Assembly (NCBI RefSeq): GCF_002551005.1
Contig: NZ_NVOY01000045.1
Coordinates: 36,319-78,083 of the forward strand
Direction: 5' to 3'
From: Bacillus pseudomycoides
Lineage (GTDB): Bacteria; Bacillota; Bacilli; Bacillales; Bacillaceae_G
DNA length: 41,765 nt
In this document: positions 10,837-19,361 of the stretch, piece after piece
Position numbering within the stretch: position 1 is the first letter of the stretch
How the letters are laid out: each line of letters opens with the position of its first letter
Notes under the pieces: generated by a model
Seen by the model: the letters and a program-made list of their open reading frames with translations, nothing else
Told to the model about the DNA's origin: nothing
Database searches by the model: none
Translations under genes and position numbers: made by a program

Positions 10837-11766
10837 ATGGGACGTTATACACTACAACGTTTCGCGTACATGGTCATTACATTATTTTTAATCACAACTT
10901 TAACATTCTTTTTAATGAAGTTGTTGCCAGGTTCTCCGCTTAAAAATCAGGAGAAATTATCACCTGCACAGAAAGAAATCATTTTAGAAAAGTATGGCTT
11001 AAACGATCCACTACCAGTGCAATATGTTCACTACATGAAAAATTTAGCTAAAGGGGACTTAGGGGTATCATTCCAGTATGATAACCGCCCAGTAACAGAT
11101 ATGATTGTTGACCGCATTGGTCCATCTGCACAATTAGGTTTTCAAGCCATTGTTTTAGGTACTATTATCGGATTATTACTAGGTATTGTTGCAGCGCTTC
11201 GTACGAACACGTGGGCCGATTACGGGGCAACGTTCATTTCGGTACTCGGGATGTCTGTACCGGGATTCGTTTTTGCAGCCCTATTACAATATTATGTAGC
11301 AGTAAAAGCGGGTTGGTTACCGGTAGCGTTTTGGAAAGGGTTTGAATATACGATTCTTCCAACAATTGCATTGGCGGTATCGGTAGTAGCTACAATAGCT
11401 CGTTTTGCGCGTACCGAATTAATAGAAGTCATGCAAGCAGAATACATTTTAACAGCAAAAGCAAAAGGGCTTAGTCAAGGTGTAATTATTGTGAAACATG
11501 CATTGCGAAATGCGCTGATTCCAATCATTACGATTTTAGGTCCGATGGTTGCAGCTTTAATGACAGGAACACTTGTTGTTGAACAAGTATTTGCTGTACC
11601 AGGTTTAGGGGAACAGTTCGTTAAGTCTATTCCATTGAACGACTATACAGTTATTATGGGTACAACGATGTTCTATAGTGCGCTGTTCATTCTTGTTATC
11701 TTTATTGTTGATATCTTATACGGCGTAGTTGATCCTCGTATTCGTTTAGCGGGAGGGAAAAAATGA
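10837..11766 (+). CDS. oppB: Oligopeptide ABC transporter permease
   Basis: A 309-aa inner-membrane permease of the DppB/OppB type, one half of the channel for oligopeptide uptake. It has an N-terminal helix (YMVITLFLITTLTFFLMKLLPGSP), about six membrane segments, and the EAA-loop that contacts the ATPase (EYILTAKAKGLSQGVIIVKHALRNALIP). The start ATG 10837 follows GGGGAGGTG; a GTG nine bases upstream overlaps that ribosome site and is less likely. It is the first gene of oppBCDF and overlaps oppC by four bases (ATGA). Confidence 0.94.
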   Translation: MGRYTLQRFAYMVITLFLITTLTFFLMKLLPGSPLKNQEKLSPAQKEIILEKYGLNDPLPVQYVHYMKNLAKGDLGVSFQYDNRPVTDMIVDRIGPSAQLGFQAIVLGTIIGLLLGIVAALRTNTWADYGATFISVLGMSVPGFVFAALLQYYVAVKAGWLPVAFWKGFEYTILPTIALAVSVVATIARFARTELIEVMQAEYILTAKAKGLSQGVIIVKHALRNALIPIITILGPMVAALMTGTLVVEQVFAVPGLGEQFVKSIPLNDYTVIMGTTMFYSALFILVIFIVDILYGVVDPRIRLAGGKK

Positions 11767-12779
11767 TGAAAGATGTGCAAAAAATATCTCCAGATTTATT
11801 TCAACCAGCAAATCGCAGTAATACAGATAATGAAGTTATTGCCCGTCCGAGTATAAAATTTTGGGAAGATGTAAGAAGAAGACTGTTTCAACATAAGGGT
11901 GCGGTCTTTGGAATGGTTATTTTAGCTCTCATTGTTCTGTTGGCAATTTTCGGTCCGATGATGAGTAAATATTCTTATAAAGATCAAGATTTAAACCGTG
12001 CAAAAATACCGCCGAAAGTACCGGTTTTAGAGAACATTCACTGGTTACCTTTTGATGGTATAGACCAATATGGTGTAGATCAGTATGAGAAACGCGATAT
12101 TAAAGAATATTTCTGGTTTGGTACAGATGATCTTGGTCGTGATATTTGGACAAGAACGTGGGAAGGAACACGAGTATCTTTATATATCGCAGTATTAGCA
12201 GCGGTAATTGATTTAATTATTGGGGTTGCATATGGTGGGGTTTCCGCATTCTACGGAGGCCGCGTTGATAACTTCATGCAACGTTTCGTTGAAGTATTAA
12301 ATGGTATTCCGTACTTAATTGTCGTAATTTTAATGGTAATTGTAATGGATCCTGGTATTCTATCAATTACACTTGCGATGACTCTTACAGGATGGATTGG
12401 AATGTCACGTGTTGTACGTGGACAAGTGCTGAAAATGAAAGATCAAGAGTATGTGTTAGCATCACGTACACTTGGAGCAACAAATACACAATTAATTGTA
12501 AAGCATTTAGTGCCAAACTTAATGGGATCTATCATTGTTATGACAATGTTTACAATTCCACATGCGGTATTCGGGGAAGCTTTCTTAAGTTTCATTGGTC
12601 TTGGAATTCAACCGCCGTTAGCATCATTAGGTTCTTTAGTAAGTGACGGGTATAAGTCGATTCAAACATATCCGCATATGATGTTTATTCCAGCAGCTGT
12701 AATTAGTATGTTAATTTTAGCATTAAACTTATTGGCAGATGGTTTACGTGATGCGTTAGATCCAAAAATGCGTAAATAA
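11763..12779 (+). CDS. oppC: Oligopeptide ABC transporter permease
   Basis: A 338-aa DppC/OppC-type permease, partner of OppB. It carries the cytoplasmic N-terminal extension usual for OppC, one helix near residue 50, a periplasm-facing loop (FWFGTDDLGRDIWTRTWEGTRVSL) and a block of membrane helices with the ATPase-contact loop (EYVLASRTLGATNTQLIVKHLVPN). Translation is coupled to oppB through an ATGA overlap; ATG 11766 is an equally possible start one codon later. oppD follows after 17 bp. Confidence 0.94.
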   Translation: MMKDVQKISPDLFQPANRSNTDNEVIARPSIKFWEDVRRRLFQHKGAVFGMVILALIVLLAIFGPMMSKYSYKDQDLNRAKIPPKVPVLENIHWLPFDGIDQYGVDQYEKRDIKEYFWFGTDDLGRDIWTRTWEGTRVSLYIAVLAAVIDLIIGVAYGGVSAFYGGRVDNFMQRFVEVLNGIPYLIVVILMVIVMDPGILSITLAMTLTGWIGMSRVVRGQVLKMKDQEYVLASRTLGATNTQLIVKHLVPNLMGSIIVMTMFTIPHAVFGEAFLSFIGLGIQPPLASLGSLVSDGYKSIQTYPHMMFIPAAVISMLILALNLLADGLRDALDPKMRK

Positions 12780-12796
12780 AGGAGAAAGGAGAGGGA

Positions 12797-13843
12797 ATGA
12801 TGAAAACATTGTTAGAAGTAAAAGACTTACATGTTTCTTTTGACACACATGTTGGTGAAGTACAAGCAGTGCGCGGGGTTACTTTTGACTTGAAAAAGGG
12901 AGAAACGTTAGCGATTGTAGGGGAGTCTGGTTCAGGGAAATCTGTTACATCTAAAGCGCTAATGGATTTAATTCCAAAGCCGCCAGGTCGTATTAAAAAC
13001 GGAGAAATTCTTTTTGATGGCCGAGATTTAACGAAGTTGTCGGAAAAGGAAATGCAACAAATTCGCGGAAAAGAAATTGCGATGATTTTCCAAGATCCAA
13101 TGACATCTTTAAATCCAACGATGACAATTGGTAATCAAATTATGGAAGGTCTTATTAAACATCAAGGAATGAATAAAGCTGACGCGCGTAAAGTTGCGTT
13201 AGAGCTGATCGACCTTGTAGGCATTCCAAATCCGGAAGCACGCTTAAAACAATATCCGCACCAATTTTCAGGTGGAATGAGACAACGTGTCGTTATTGCG
13301 ATGGCGCTTGCTTGTAATCCGAAATTATTAATTGCCGATGAGCCGACGACTGCGCTTGACGTAACAATTCAAGCACAAATTTTAGAGTTGATGAAAGACA
13401 TTCAGCAAAAAACAGAAGCGGCTATCATTTTTATCACGCATGATTTAGGTGTTGTTGCCAATGTAGCAGATCGCGTAGCTGTTATGTATGCAGGAAAAGT
13501 TGTAGAAATTGGAACGGTTGATGAAATTTTCTATAATCCAAAGCATCCGTATACATGGGGATTATTAGCTTCGATGCCAAGTTTAGAAGGTGGAGAAGAA
13601 GAATTATATGCGATTCCAGGAACGCCGCCAGACTTATTAAATCCGCCAAAAGGTGATGCATTTGCAGCGCGTAATCCGCAAGCTTTAAAGATTGACTTTG
13701 AAATGGAACCACCTCTATTCAAGGTAAGTGATACGCATTATGCAGCAACGTGGCTGCTTCATGAACAAGCTCCAAAAGTGGAGCCGCCTGAAATTGTCCA
13801 AAGACGTATTCGACAAATGAAAGCTGGTGAACAGCATGACTAA
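12797..13843 (+). CDS. oppD: Oligopeptide ABC transporter ATP-binding protein
   Basis: A 348-aa cytosolic ATPase of the peptide importer. It shows Walker A GESGSGKS, the ABC signature FSGGMRQR, Walker [13 protein letters not shown], a switch histidine (FITHD), and the C-terminal oligopeptide/dipeptide-type extension ([23 protein letters not shown]) found in OppD. The start follows AAGGAGAGGG; ATG 12800 is an alternative one codon on. It overlaps oppF by eight bases. Confidence 0.95.
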   Translation: MMKTLLEVKDLHVSFDTHVGEVQAVRGVTFDLKKGETLAIVGESGSGKSVTSKALMDLIPKPPGRIKNGEILFDGRDLTKLSEKEMQQIRGKEIAMIFQDPMTSLNPTMTIGNQIMEGLIKHQGMNKADARKVALELIDLVGIPNPEARLKQYPHQFSGGMRQRVVIAMALACNPKLLIADEPTTALDVTIQAQILELMKDIQQKTEAAIIFITHDLGVVANVADRVAVMYAGKVVEIGTVDEIFYNPKHPYTWGLLASMPSLEGGEEELYAIPGTPPDLLNPPKGDAFAARNPQALKIDFEMEPPLFKVSDTHYAATWLLHEQAPKVEPPEIVQRRIRQMKAGEQHD

Positions 13844-14771
13844 TAATCGTGAGAAATTGATTGAAGTAAAAAATGTAAAACAATATTTTAACGTGAACGG
13901 CGGAGTTGTTAAAGCGATTGATGATGTTACGTTTGATATTTACCGCGGAGAAACATTCGGACTTGTAGGAGAGTCAGGTTCTGGTAAATCGACAACGGGA
14001 AGAACAATCATTCGTTTATATGATGCGACGGCAGGAGAAGTATTATTTGATGGGGACAATGTACACGGTAAAAAATCACGTGCTGAACTAAAGAAATTTA
14101 ACCGTAAAATGCAAATGATTTTCCAAGATCCATACGCATCATTAAATCCGCGTATGAACGTTGGAGATATTATTGCAGAAGGAATTGATATTCACGGTCT
14201 TGCTAAAAACAAAGAAGATCGTATGAAGCGTGTGTATGAATTGCTTGAAACGGTTGGTTTGAACCGTGAGCATGCAAGTCGTTTCCCACATGAATTCTCT
14301 GGTGGACAACGTCAGCGTATTGGTATTGCAAGGGCGTTAGCGGTAGAGCCGGACTTTATTATTGCCGATGAGCCGATTTCAGCACTTGACGTATCAATTC
14401 AGGCGCAAGTCGTTAACTTATTGAAAAAGCTGCAAAAAGAAAAAGGTTTAACATACTTATTTATTGCCCATGATTTATCGATGGTAAAATATATTAGTGA
14501 TCGCATCGGTGTTATGTATCACGGGAAAATCGTGGAACTTGCAACGAGTGGAGAGTTATACGAGCATCCAATTCATCCGTATACAAAATCACTACTATCA
14601 GCAATTCCGCTTCCAGATCCAGATTATGAGCGCAATCGTAAACGTATCGTGTACGATCCGTCTCAGCATCAATATGGGAATGAAGTACCGCAAATGCGCG
14701 AAGTTCGCCCAGGGCATTTCGTGCTTTGCTCAGAAGCTGAGTATAAAAAATATAAAGAAATTTATCAATAA
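13836..14771 (+). CDS. oppF: Oligopeptide ABC transporter ATP-binding protein
   Basis: A 311-aa second ATPase of the importer. It has Walker A GESGSGKS, signature FSGGQRQR, Walker B FIIADEPISALD, the His switch (FIAHD) and the C-terminal OppF-type extension (HPIHPYTKSLLSAIPLPDP). I chose ATG 13836, inside the end of oppD; a GTG nine bases upstream is the alternative, overlapping the GGTG ribosome-site-like sequence. It ends the oppBCDF unit and is followed by a terminator. Confidence 0.94.
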   Translation: MTNNREKLIEVKNVKQYFNVNGGVVKAIDDVTFDIYRGETFGLVGESGSGKSTTGRTIIRLYDATAGEVLFDGDNVHGKKSRAELKKFNRKMQMIFQDPYASLNPRMNVGDIIAEGIDIHGLAKNKEDRMKRVYELLETVGLNREHASRFPHEFSGGQRQRIGIARALAVEPDFIIADEPISALDVSIQAQVVNLLKKLQKEKGLTYLFIAHDLSMVKYISDRIGVMYHGKIVELATSGELYEHPIHPYTKSLLSAIPLPDPDYERNRKRIVYDPSQHQYGNEVPQMREVRPGHFVLCSEAEYKKYKEIYQ

Positions 14772-14775
14772 GAGT

Positions 14776-14818
14776 AACCGAGCGCATGGACAATGTGCTC
14801 GGTTTTCATTTTTTTTAG
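14776..14818 (+). terminator. Terminator of oppBCDF
   Basis: AACCGAGC and GCTCGGTT pair across a short loop, followed by TTTTCATTTTTTTT. It separates the permease/ATPase unit from oppA. Confidence 0.85.
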
Positions 14819-15094
14819 AATAATTAAAAACAAAGCATTTTGCACAAAACATATATCATAAAAATCTTCTAATTATATTCAGATAATTTAAATAAGTTAA
14901 AAAATAACAAAAATCAATAAATATATTGATGTTAAAAGAAAAAGAAGGAATAAAATGTTAACAGAAAATTTTTATAAAATAGAAAAATAAATATACAAAT
15001 AATTGATTTGTATGTATAATATGAATTGTTAGAACTTATTTACTTTTTATTATTTTCGATGAAAGGTCTAACATTTTGGAGGAGGGTATAATAT
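14819..15094 (+). promoter_or_regulatory. AT-rich region with the likely oppA promoter and leader hairpin
   Basis: This gap is strongly AT-rich. A TATAAT at 15015-15020 is a likely -10; no good -35 is visible. The leader contains the pair TGTTAGA (15027-15033) and TCTAACA (15067-15073), which can fold just upstream of the GGAGGAGG ribosome site. Its role is unknown. This suggests oppA is transcribed on its own, at a level higher than the membrane parts. Confidence 0.5.
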
Positions 15095-16735
15095 ATGAAG
15101 AAAAAGGTGCCGGTGCTACTTGCATCAACATTGACAGTAAGCATGATTCTAGGGGGATGCGGATATTCAAAAGATGATTCGCAGGCGAAAGCAAAAGGGG
15201 ACACAAGTAATGCGAAGCAGGTAATCAACATGATTGAAACATCTGAGCTTCCAACGATGGATACAACATTAACAACAGATGCAGCATCTTCAAGTGTAAT
15301 GAACAATGCGATGGAAGGATTATACAGTCTTGGTAAAGGTGATAAAGTCGTTCCAGGTGTAGCTGAGTCATATGAAAAATCAGAAGATGGAAAGAAATAT
15401 ACGTTTAAATTACGTAAAGATGCAAAATGGTCAAATGGCGATCCTGTAACAGCAAAAGATTTTGTGTATTCTTGGCAACGAGCAGTAAATCCAGATACAG
15501 CTGCGAAATCTGCTTACATAATGTTTGATGTGAAGAATGCAGAGAAGATCAATATGAAAAAATTGCCAGTAGATCAATTAGGTGTAAAAGCAGTTGATGA
15601 TTATACATTCGAGGTAGAATTAGACAATCCAGTTCCGTATTTTGTGAACTTAACAGTATATCCGCTGTTCTTCCCACTTAATGAAAAATTCGTAAAAGAA
15701 CAAGGTCCGAAGTATGGATTAGAAGCGAATACAACATTATATAATGGTCCATTTGTATTAAGTGAATGGAAACATGAGCAAAGCTTCCAATTAAAGAAAA
15801 ATCCATCTTATTGGGATAATAAAACAGTTAAATTAGAGGAAATCAACTATAATATCGTAAAAGAGACAGGAACAGCGGTAAATTTATATGAAACAAAAGC
15901 AGTTGACCGTGTTGGTTTATCGGCAGAATTTGTAGATAAATATAGAAAAGATAGCGGTTTTAAAACGACAAGTGATCCGACAGTATTCTTCTTACGTTTA
16001 AATGAAAAGAATCCTGCTTTAGCAAATAAAAATATTCGTAAAGCGATTTCTTTAGGGTTTGAGCGCGACGGTATGATCAATACATTGTTGAATAACGGTT
16101 CAAAAGCAGCTGGCGGCTTAGTCCCAGAAGACTTTGTTAAGAATGCTGACGGAAAAGATTTCCGTAAAGAAAATGGAAAGCTTGCAAAAGTAGACTTGAA
16201 AGAAGCGAAAAAGTATTGGGAAGCTGGTAAAAAAGAGCTTGGAAAAGATACAATTGAATTAACATTATTAAACTCTGATACAGAGCTAAATAAGAAAATT
16301 AGTGAGTTTTTAAAAGGTGAATTAGAAAAGAATTTACCAGGCTTAAAACTAAATGTGAAAACACAACCTTTTGCACAAGTGTTAAAATTAGAGAGCAGCG
16401 GTGATTATGATATCTCATTTAGTGGTTGGGGACCAGACTACCCAGATGCAATGACATTCCTTGATTTATTTGTAACAAACGGTGCACAAAATAAAATGGG
16501 TTACTCAAATGCTCAATATGATGAACTGATTGCAAAGGCTAAGAAAAATGGATCTGATGTAAAAGGACGTTGGAATGATCTGTTGAAAGCAGAAAAAATC
16601 TTATTCGATGATGCAGCGATTGCACCTATCCAACAACGCGGAAGAGCATTTTTAGAGCGTGAAACAATAAAAGATCTTTACATCCATAAATATGGTGGAG
16701 AGCTAAGCTTTAAGTGGGCTTCTGTAGGAAAATAA
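15095..16735 (+). CDS. oppA: Oligopeptide-binding lipoprotein
   Basis: A 546-aa solute-binding protein of family SBP_bac_5, anchored as a lipoprotein to the outer face of the membrane, that captures peptides for OppBCDF. A positively charged start and hydrophobic core lead to lipobox LGGC with the lipidated Cys at residue 22. The body has the family motif KYTFKLRKDAKWSNGDPVTA and a SGWGPDYPD segment. Length is typical of OppA. The start follows GGAGGAGGG. It lies last, behind its own promoter, while in B. subtilis oppA is first. B. cereus group genomes carry many OppA paralogues, so peptide specificity cannot be assigned. Confidence 0.93.
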   Translation: MKKKVPVLLASTLTVSMILGGCGYSKDDSQAKAKGDTSNAKQVINMIETSELPTMDTTLTTDAASSSVMNNAMEGLYSLGKGDKVVPGVAESYEKSEDGKKYTFKLRKDAKWSNGDPVTAKDFVYSWQRAVNPDTAAKSAYIMFDVKNAEKINMKKLPVDQLGVKAVDDYTFEVELDNPVPYFVNLTVYPLFFPLNEKFVKEQGPKYGLEANTTLYNGPFVLSEWKHEQSFQLKKNPSYWDNKTVKLEEINYNIVKETGTAVNLYETKAVDRVGLSAEFVDKYRKDSGFKTTSDPTVFFLRLNEKNPALANKNIRKAISLGFERDGMINTLLNNGSKAAGGLVPEDFVKNADGKDFRKENGKLAKVDLKEAKKYWEAGKKELGKDTIELTLLNSDTELNKKISEFLKGELEKNLPGLKLNVKTQPFAQVLKLESSGDYDISFSGWGPDYPDAMTFLDLFVTNGAQNKMGYSNAQYDELIAKAKKNGSDVKGRWNDLLKAEKILFDDAAIAPIQQRGRAFLERETIKDLYIHKYGGELSFKWASVGK

Positions 16736-16744
16736 TTACGCATT

Positions 16745-16781
16745 AAAAAAGAAGCAGGATTCGAGTCCTGCTTCTTTTTTT
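16745..16781 (+). terminator. Terminator of oppA
   Basis: AAAAAAGAAGCAGGA pairs with TCCTGCTTCTTTTTT. Its symmetrical A and T runs allow it to work for the convergent minus-strand gene as well, whose stop codon is at its edge. Confidence 0.88.
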
Positions 16782-16983
16782 AATACGTATGTTTCTTATA
16801 AATTCCTTTACCGCCAACTTGATTCCAGCCAGTTTGCACTTCAGCAGATTTATTTACGAATTTCATCTTGTCTTTGCGGCCAAACAATTTTTCCCCAATC
16901 CCATTTGTAATAATCCCAATAGTTGCGGTGATCCCAATGACTAATGCTGCAACGATTACAAAATCAAGAAAAAAAGCTCCCAT
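16780..16983 (-). CDS. Small single-pass membrane protein of unknown function
   Basis: A 67-aa protein: a hydrophobic N-terminal helix (residues 4-28, FLDFVIVAALVIGITATIGI) followed by a basic, glycine-containing tail (GRKDKMKFVNKSAE). ATG 16983 is preceded by AAAGGGGG at suitable spacing. In-frame codons further upstream lack a ribosome site. I do not recognise a family. It may be a membrane-anchored small protein peculiar to the B. cereus group. It converges with oppA and shares its terminator; a full bcr1-like repeat lies about 90 bp upstream. Confidence 0.7.
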   Translation of the reverse strand: MGAFFLDFVIVAALVIGITATIGIITNGIGEKLFGRKDKMKFVNKSAEVQTGWNQVGGKGIYKKHTY

Positions 16984-17075
16984 ATGTAATCCCCCTTTGC
17001 ATAAGTATATTTCTATTGTAAGTTGAAAAAGACGAAAAAAAAAGAATTGTTCGATAAAAAGATTGTATTTGTAGA

Positions 17076-17233
17076 ATTTGCCCCGCATTAACGGGCAGTA
17101 ATACTCCCTCCTTAAAACTCAGCGAAAGCAAAGAAGTAAGATAGGAGATAAACTGCCCGTAAAAGCCCGATTAGTTCAACTAATAATCAGTAGGGGCTGA
17201 AGAAAACCCCTACTAATTAAAGTTTCACTTTAT
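17076..17233 (+). repeat. Near full-length bcr1-like repeat
   Basis: About 158 bp, from CCCCGCATTAACGGGCAGTAA through ACTCCCTCCTTAAAACTC, CTGCCCGTAAAAGCCCGAT and a hairpin (CAGTAGGGG / CCCCTACT) to TTTCACTTTAT. CCCGC...GGGCAG near the 5' end can pair, and CTGCCCG in the middle can pair with CGGGCAG. These ends and this size agree with bcr1, a B. cereus group repeat with mobile-element features. It is the most complete copy in the window and a good reference for the others. Confidence 0.72.
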
Positions 17234-17552
17234 ATAGACAGCGGGAAAGTAGTTTGATAAAATGAATTAAGAACAGATGTTCTTTTGCTTTTTCTTATAC
17301 ATATTTTTCTTACAAAATGCACACTTTTTGCATAACTTTTATGTATATTATGAAGGAAAATTGTTGTATATTTCTGTTCTGTTCTATTGTATAATGATTT
17401 ATAGAAGTTACTTATTTAAAATAATTATTTTTTTAGAGAAGTTCGTTATGTTTAGATAAGTAATTATATGTTATACAAAATTTGTTTGAGTATAATTATC
17501 AAAATGTGAAATAGTACAGAATTTGTACTTTTATAAGGAGAGTGAGTAATGT
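17234..17552 (+). promoter_or_regulatory. spx upstream region with promoters and a palindrome
   Basis: AT-rich, with at least two TATAAT -10 candidates (in GTATAATG near 17390 and at 17491-17496). The nearer one sits in GTATAATTATC, which resembles half of a PerR box. Downstream at 17513-17529 is the perfect inverted repeat AGTACA-GAATT-TGTACT, between the nearer -10 and the ribosome site. In B. subtilis spx has several promoters and is repressed by PerR and YodB; equivalent control here is an inference from position. Confidence 0.45.
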
Positions 17553-17948
17553 ATGGTAACACTATATAGTTCTCCAAGTTGTACGTCTTGTAGAAAAGCG
17601 AAATTATGGCTAGAGGAAAACCATATTCCTTATACAGAACGTAATATTTTCTCTGATCCATTATCGATTGAGGAAATTAAAGAGATTTTACGTATGACGG
17701 AAAGCGGAACAGATGAGATTATTTCAACCCGTTCTAAAGTTTTTCAAGAATTAAATATTAATTTAGAATCTTTACCTCTTCAAGATTTATATAAGCTTAT
17801 TCGTGATTATCCAGGTATTCTTCGTCGTCCTATTATCATTGATGAAAAACGCCTGCAAGTTGGTTATAACGAAGATGAAATTCGTCGTTTCTTACCACGA
17901 ACAGTGAGAACGTTCCAATTGCGAGAAGCGCAGCGCCTTGTAAATTAA
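17553..17948 (+). CDS. spx: Transcriptional regulator Spx
   Basis: A 131-aa ArsC/thioredoxin-fold protein that binds the RNA polymerase alpha subunit and redirects transcription under disulfide stress. The redox switch C10-T-S-C13 is present, as is the [26 protein letters not shown]-terminal region (split: [20 protein letters not shown]). The start ATG follows AAGGAG. Its length equals B. subtilis Spx. In this window the Spx adaptor gene spxH and mecA are close by, as in B. subtilis. The B. cereus group may carry a second Spx elsewhere; this position matches the classic spxA. Confidence 0.96.
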   Translation: MVTLYSSPSCTSCRKAKLWLEENHIPYTERNIFSDPLSIEEIKEILRMTESGTDEIISTRSKVFQELNINLESLPLQDLYKLIRDYPGILRRPIIIDEKRLQVGYNEDEIRRFLPRTVRTFQLREAQRLVN

Positions 17949-17959
17949 TATATTATGAC

Positions 17960-18020
17960 AAAGGAACTAATTCCCACTCCTGCTTTAGCAAGAATGTGCG
18001 AATCAGTTCCTTTTCGTTTT
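17960..18020 (+). terminator. Likely terminator of spx
   Basis: AAAGGAACT (17960-17968) pairs with AGTTCCTTT (18005-18013), followed by TTCGTTTT. The loop is long, about 36 bases, and could hold a minor inner fold. Confidence 0.6.
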
Positions 18021-18048
18021 GTACGGAGGAGATGCTGTATATATCGTT

Positions 18049-18162
18049 AAACGCCCGATATTGCATGAGAGTTTACCTATGTTTGTACTGTATATAAATC
18101 TCGCTGCTATGCATGGCCAGATGCTCTCGTCCCTTCTCAAAAGAAAGAGTTTTTTGTATTTA
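18049..18162 (+). repeat. Second interspersed repeat family, copy 1
   Basis: Shares AAACGCCCG at its left end and, further on, CTATGCATGGCCAGATGCTCTCG and an AAAAGAAAGAGTTTTTTGT end (split across short matches) with the minus-strand element at 29641-29756. A third relative lies at 19104-19178. The most conserved part runs from TATGCATGG.CAGA to a small hairpin with a T-run. It may specify a short structured RNA; see findings. Confidence 0.6.
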
Positions 18163-18203
18163 TATAGAAAGCAAACGTCTGATCATAATCAGTGAGTAAT
18201 CGT

Positions 18204-18872
18204 TCAAGTATTTCGCAGCTTTACTTGGTTTACAACAATACCAACTAGTAGCACTGTAATCATAAAAAGAAAAGGAATGCTTGCCGTGAAAAGTGGTTTT
18301 GTCTCGAAAAATGATTGAAGATTTTCTTCATGCATTACCATGCGACCTGCTGTGTAAGCTAAGATGGCAGCGCCGATATAAACGAGAAGAGGAAATTTTT
18401 CCATGCATATTAAAATAAGTTTACTTCCCCAAATAATAATAGGAATAGAAATGAGTAATCCGATAATAACTAATGTAATATTTCCATGAGAAGCTCCTGC
18501 GATTGCCAATACATTATCAAACCCCATAACAAGATCTGCAAAAACGATTGTTCGTACGGCTTGGAATAATGTTGTTTTTGCCTTAATACTAGAAAGATTA
18601 TGGCTGTTATCTGTAAGAAGATTGATTGCAATGAAAGTAAGTAAAATGCCGCCTACTAATTGCAAAAAGGGAATATTAAGCAAGTAAACGGCCATTACTG
18701 TGAGTAGAATCCGTAATATGATGGCTAAACCAGTTCCTAAAACAATCGCTTTATTTCGTTCTGCTTCTGGTAAGTTTCGACTAGCGAGTGCAATGACAAT
18801 GGCGTTATCGCCGCCTAATACAACATCGATACCAACGATGATAAAGATGGATGTGAGAAAGTCTAAATCCAT
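18204..18872 (-). CDS. TerC-family integral membrane protein, YjbE-like
   Basis: A 222-aa protein with about seven membrane helices of the TerC/YjbE/YkoY family. Acidic membrane motifs are visible: IVGIDVVLGGDNAIVIAL near the N-terminus and FADLVMGFDNVLAIAG mid-protein, the latter two being the family hallmark linked to metal ion (manganese) export. The start ATG 18872 follows GGAGG at 8 bases. Its place between spx and mecA matches yjbE in B. subtilis. I looked for the yybP-ykoY manganese riboswitch often found before this family and did not see one in the 130 bases upstream. Confidence 0.9.
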   Translation of the reverse strand: MDLDFLTSIFIIVGIDVVLGGDNAIVIALASRNLPEAERNKAIVLGTGLAIILRILLTVMAVYLLNIPFLQLVGGILLTFIAINLLTDNSHNLSSIKAKTTLFQAVRTIVFADLVMGFDNVLAIAGASHGNITLVIIGLLISIPIIIWGSKLILICMEKFPLLVYIGAAILAYTAGRMVMHEENLQSFFETKPLFTASIPFLFMITVLLVGIVVNQVKLRNT

Positions 18873-19103
18873 TCAATTTGCCTCCATTTACTCAGTCCTA
18901 ATAGAAAGAAAAATCGTCTATCAGGAGCGGATTTGTTTTCATTCGCGTCATATGTAAGAGAAGGATTTTTTTATGTATCGTAAGCTTGTTTCGTTTACAT
19001 CATATGCAGGAAAAAAGAATATAGGACAATCATTTCCAGTGATAGCATGTCCAATGTTTTTTCTGAAATAAGAAGAGGGGAATCCATTTTAACTTTACGA
19101 CGC

Positions 19104-19178
19104 AACATGACCGCTCTTACGCAGGGCCAGACGTTCTCATTCGCCCTAAAAAGAAAGGGTATTTTATGTCCGTTTTTC
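19104..19178 (+). repeat. Second interspersed repeat family, copy 2
   Basis: Reads CATGACCGCTCTTACGCAGG, then GCCAGACGTTCTC, then CGCCCTAAAAAGAAAGGGTA and TTTTATGTCCGTTTTTC. It matches the complement of 29641-29715 over almost its whole length, including GACCGCT, CAGACG.TCTC and the CCCTAAAAAGAAAGGG hairpin followed by T-rich sequence. Confidence 0.65.
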
Positions 19179-19320
19179 AACCTGCACGTATAAATTGAAT
19201 GAGAAATTAGGTAAATGACTGTTTTTTTGGCAAATAAGGTGATTTTATTTCCATTCTGGCGCATCTTATCATAAAATGAGAGTACAAGATTCTAACTTTT
19301 TTTGTAATATGATTGGGGAG

Positions 19321-19351
19321 TCCCTTCATAACCATTCCAAATAGGAAGGGA
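19321..19351 (+). promoter_or_regulatory. mecA leader hairpin overlapping the ribosome site
   Basis: TCCCTTC (19321-19327) is the exact complement of GAAGGGA (19345-19351). The right arm merges into the purine-rich GGGAGAGGTG ribosome site of mecA (ATG at 19362), so folding could limit translation. The effect is untested. Confidence 0.45.
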
Positions 19352-19361
19352 GAGGTGCATT

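Larger units (their letters stand above)
18873..19361. other. Intergenic region between yjbE-like gene and mecA
   Basis: A 489-bp gap holding the divergent promoters, the second repeat-family copy at 19104-19178, and the mecA leader hairpin at 19321-19351. An 89-codon open frame on the minus strand (18995-19264) runs across the repeat and lacks coding character. No gene is called. Confidence 0.5.

Noticed and set aside
18873-19000. yybP-ykoY manganese riboswitch before the terC-like gene
   Set aside because: Often found before this family, but the expected conserved loops are not visible in the upstream sequence.
18995-19264. 89-codon open frame on the minus strand between the terC-like gene and mecA
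   Set aside because: It runs across the second repeat family, has no good ribosome site and no coding-like composition.
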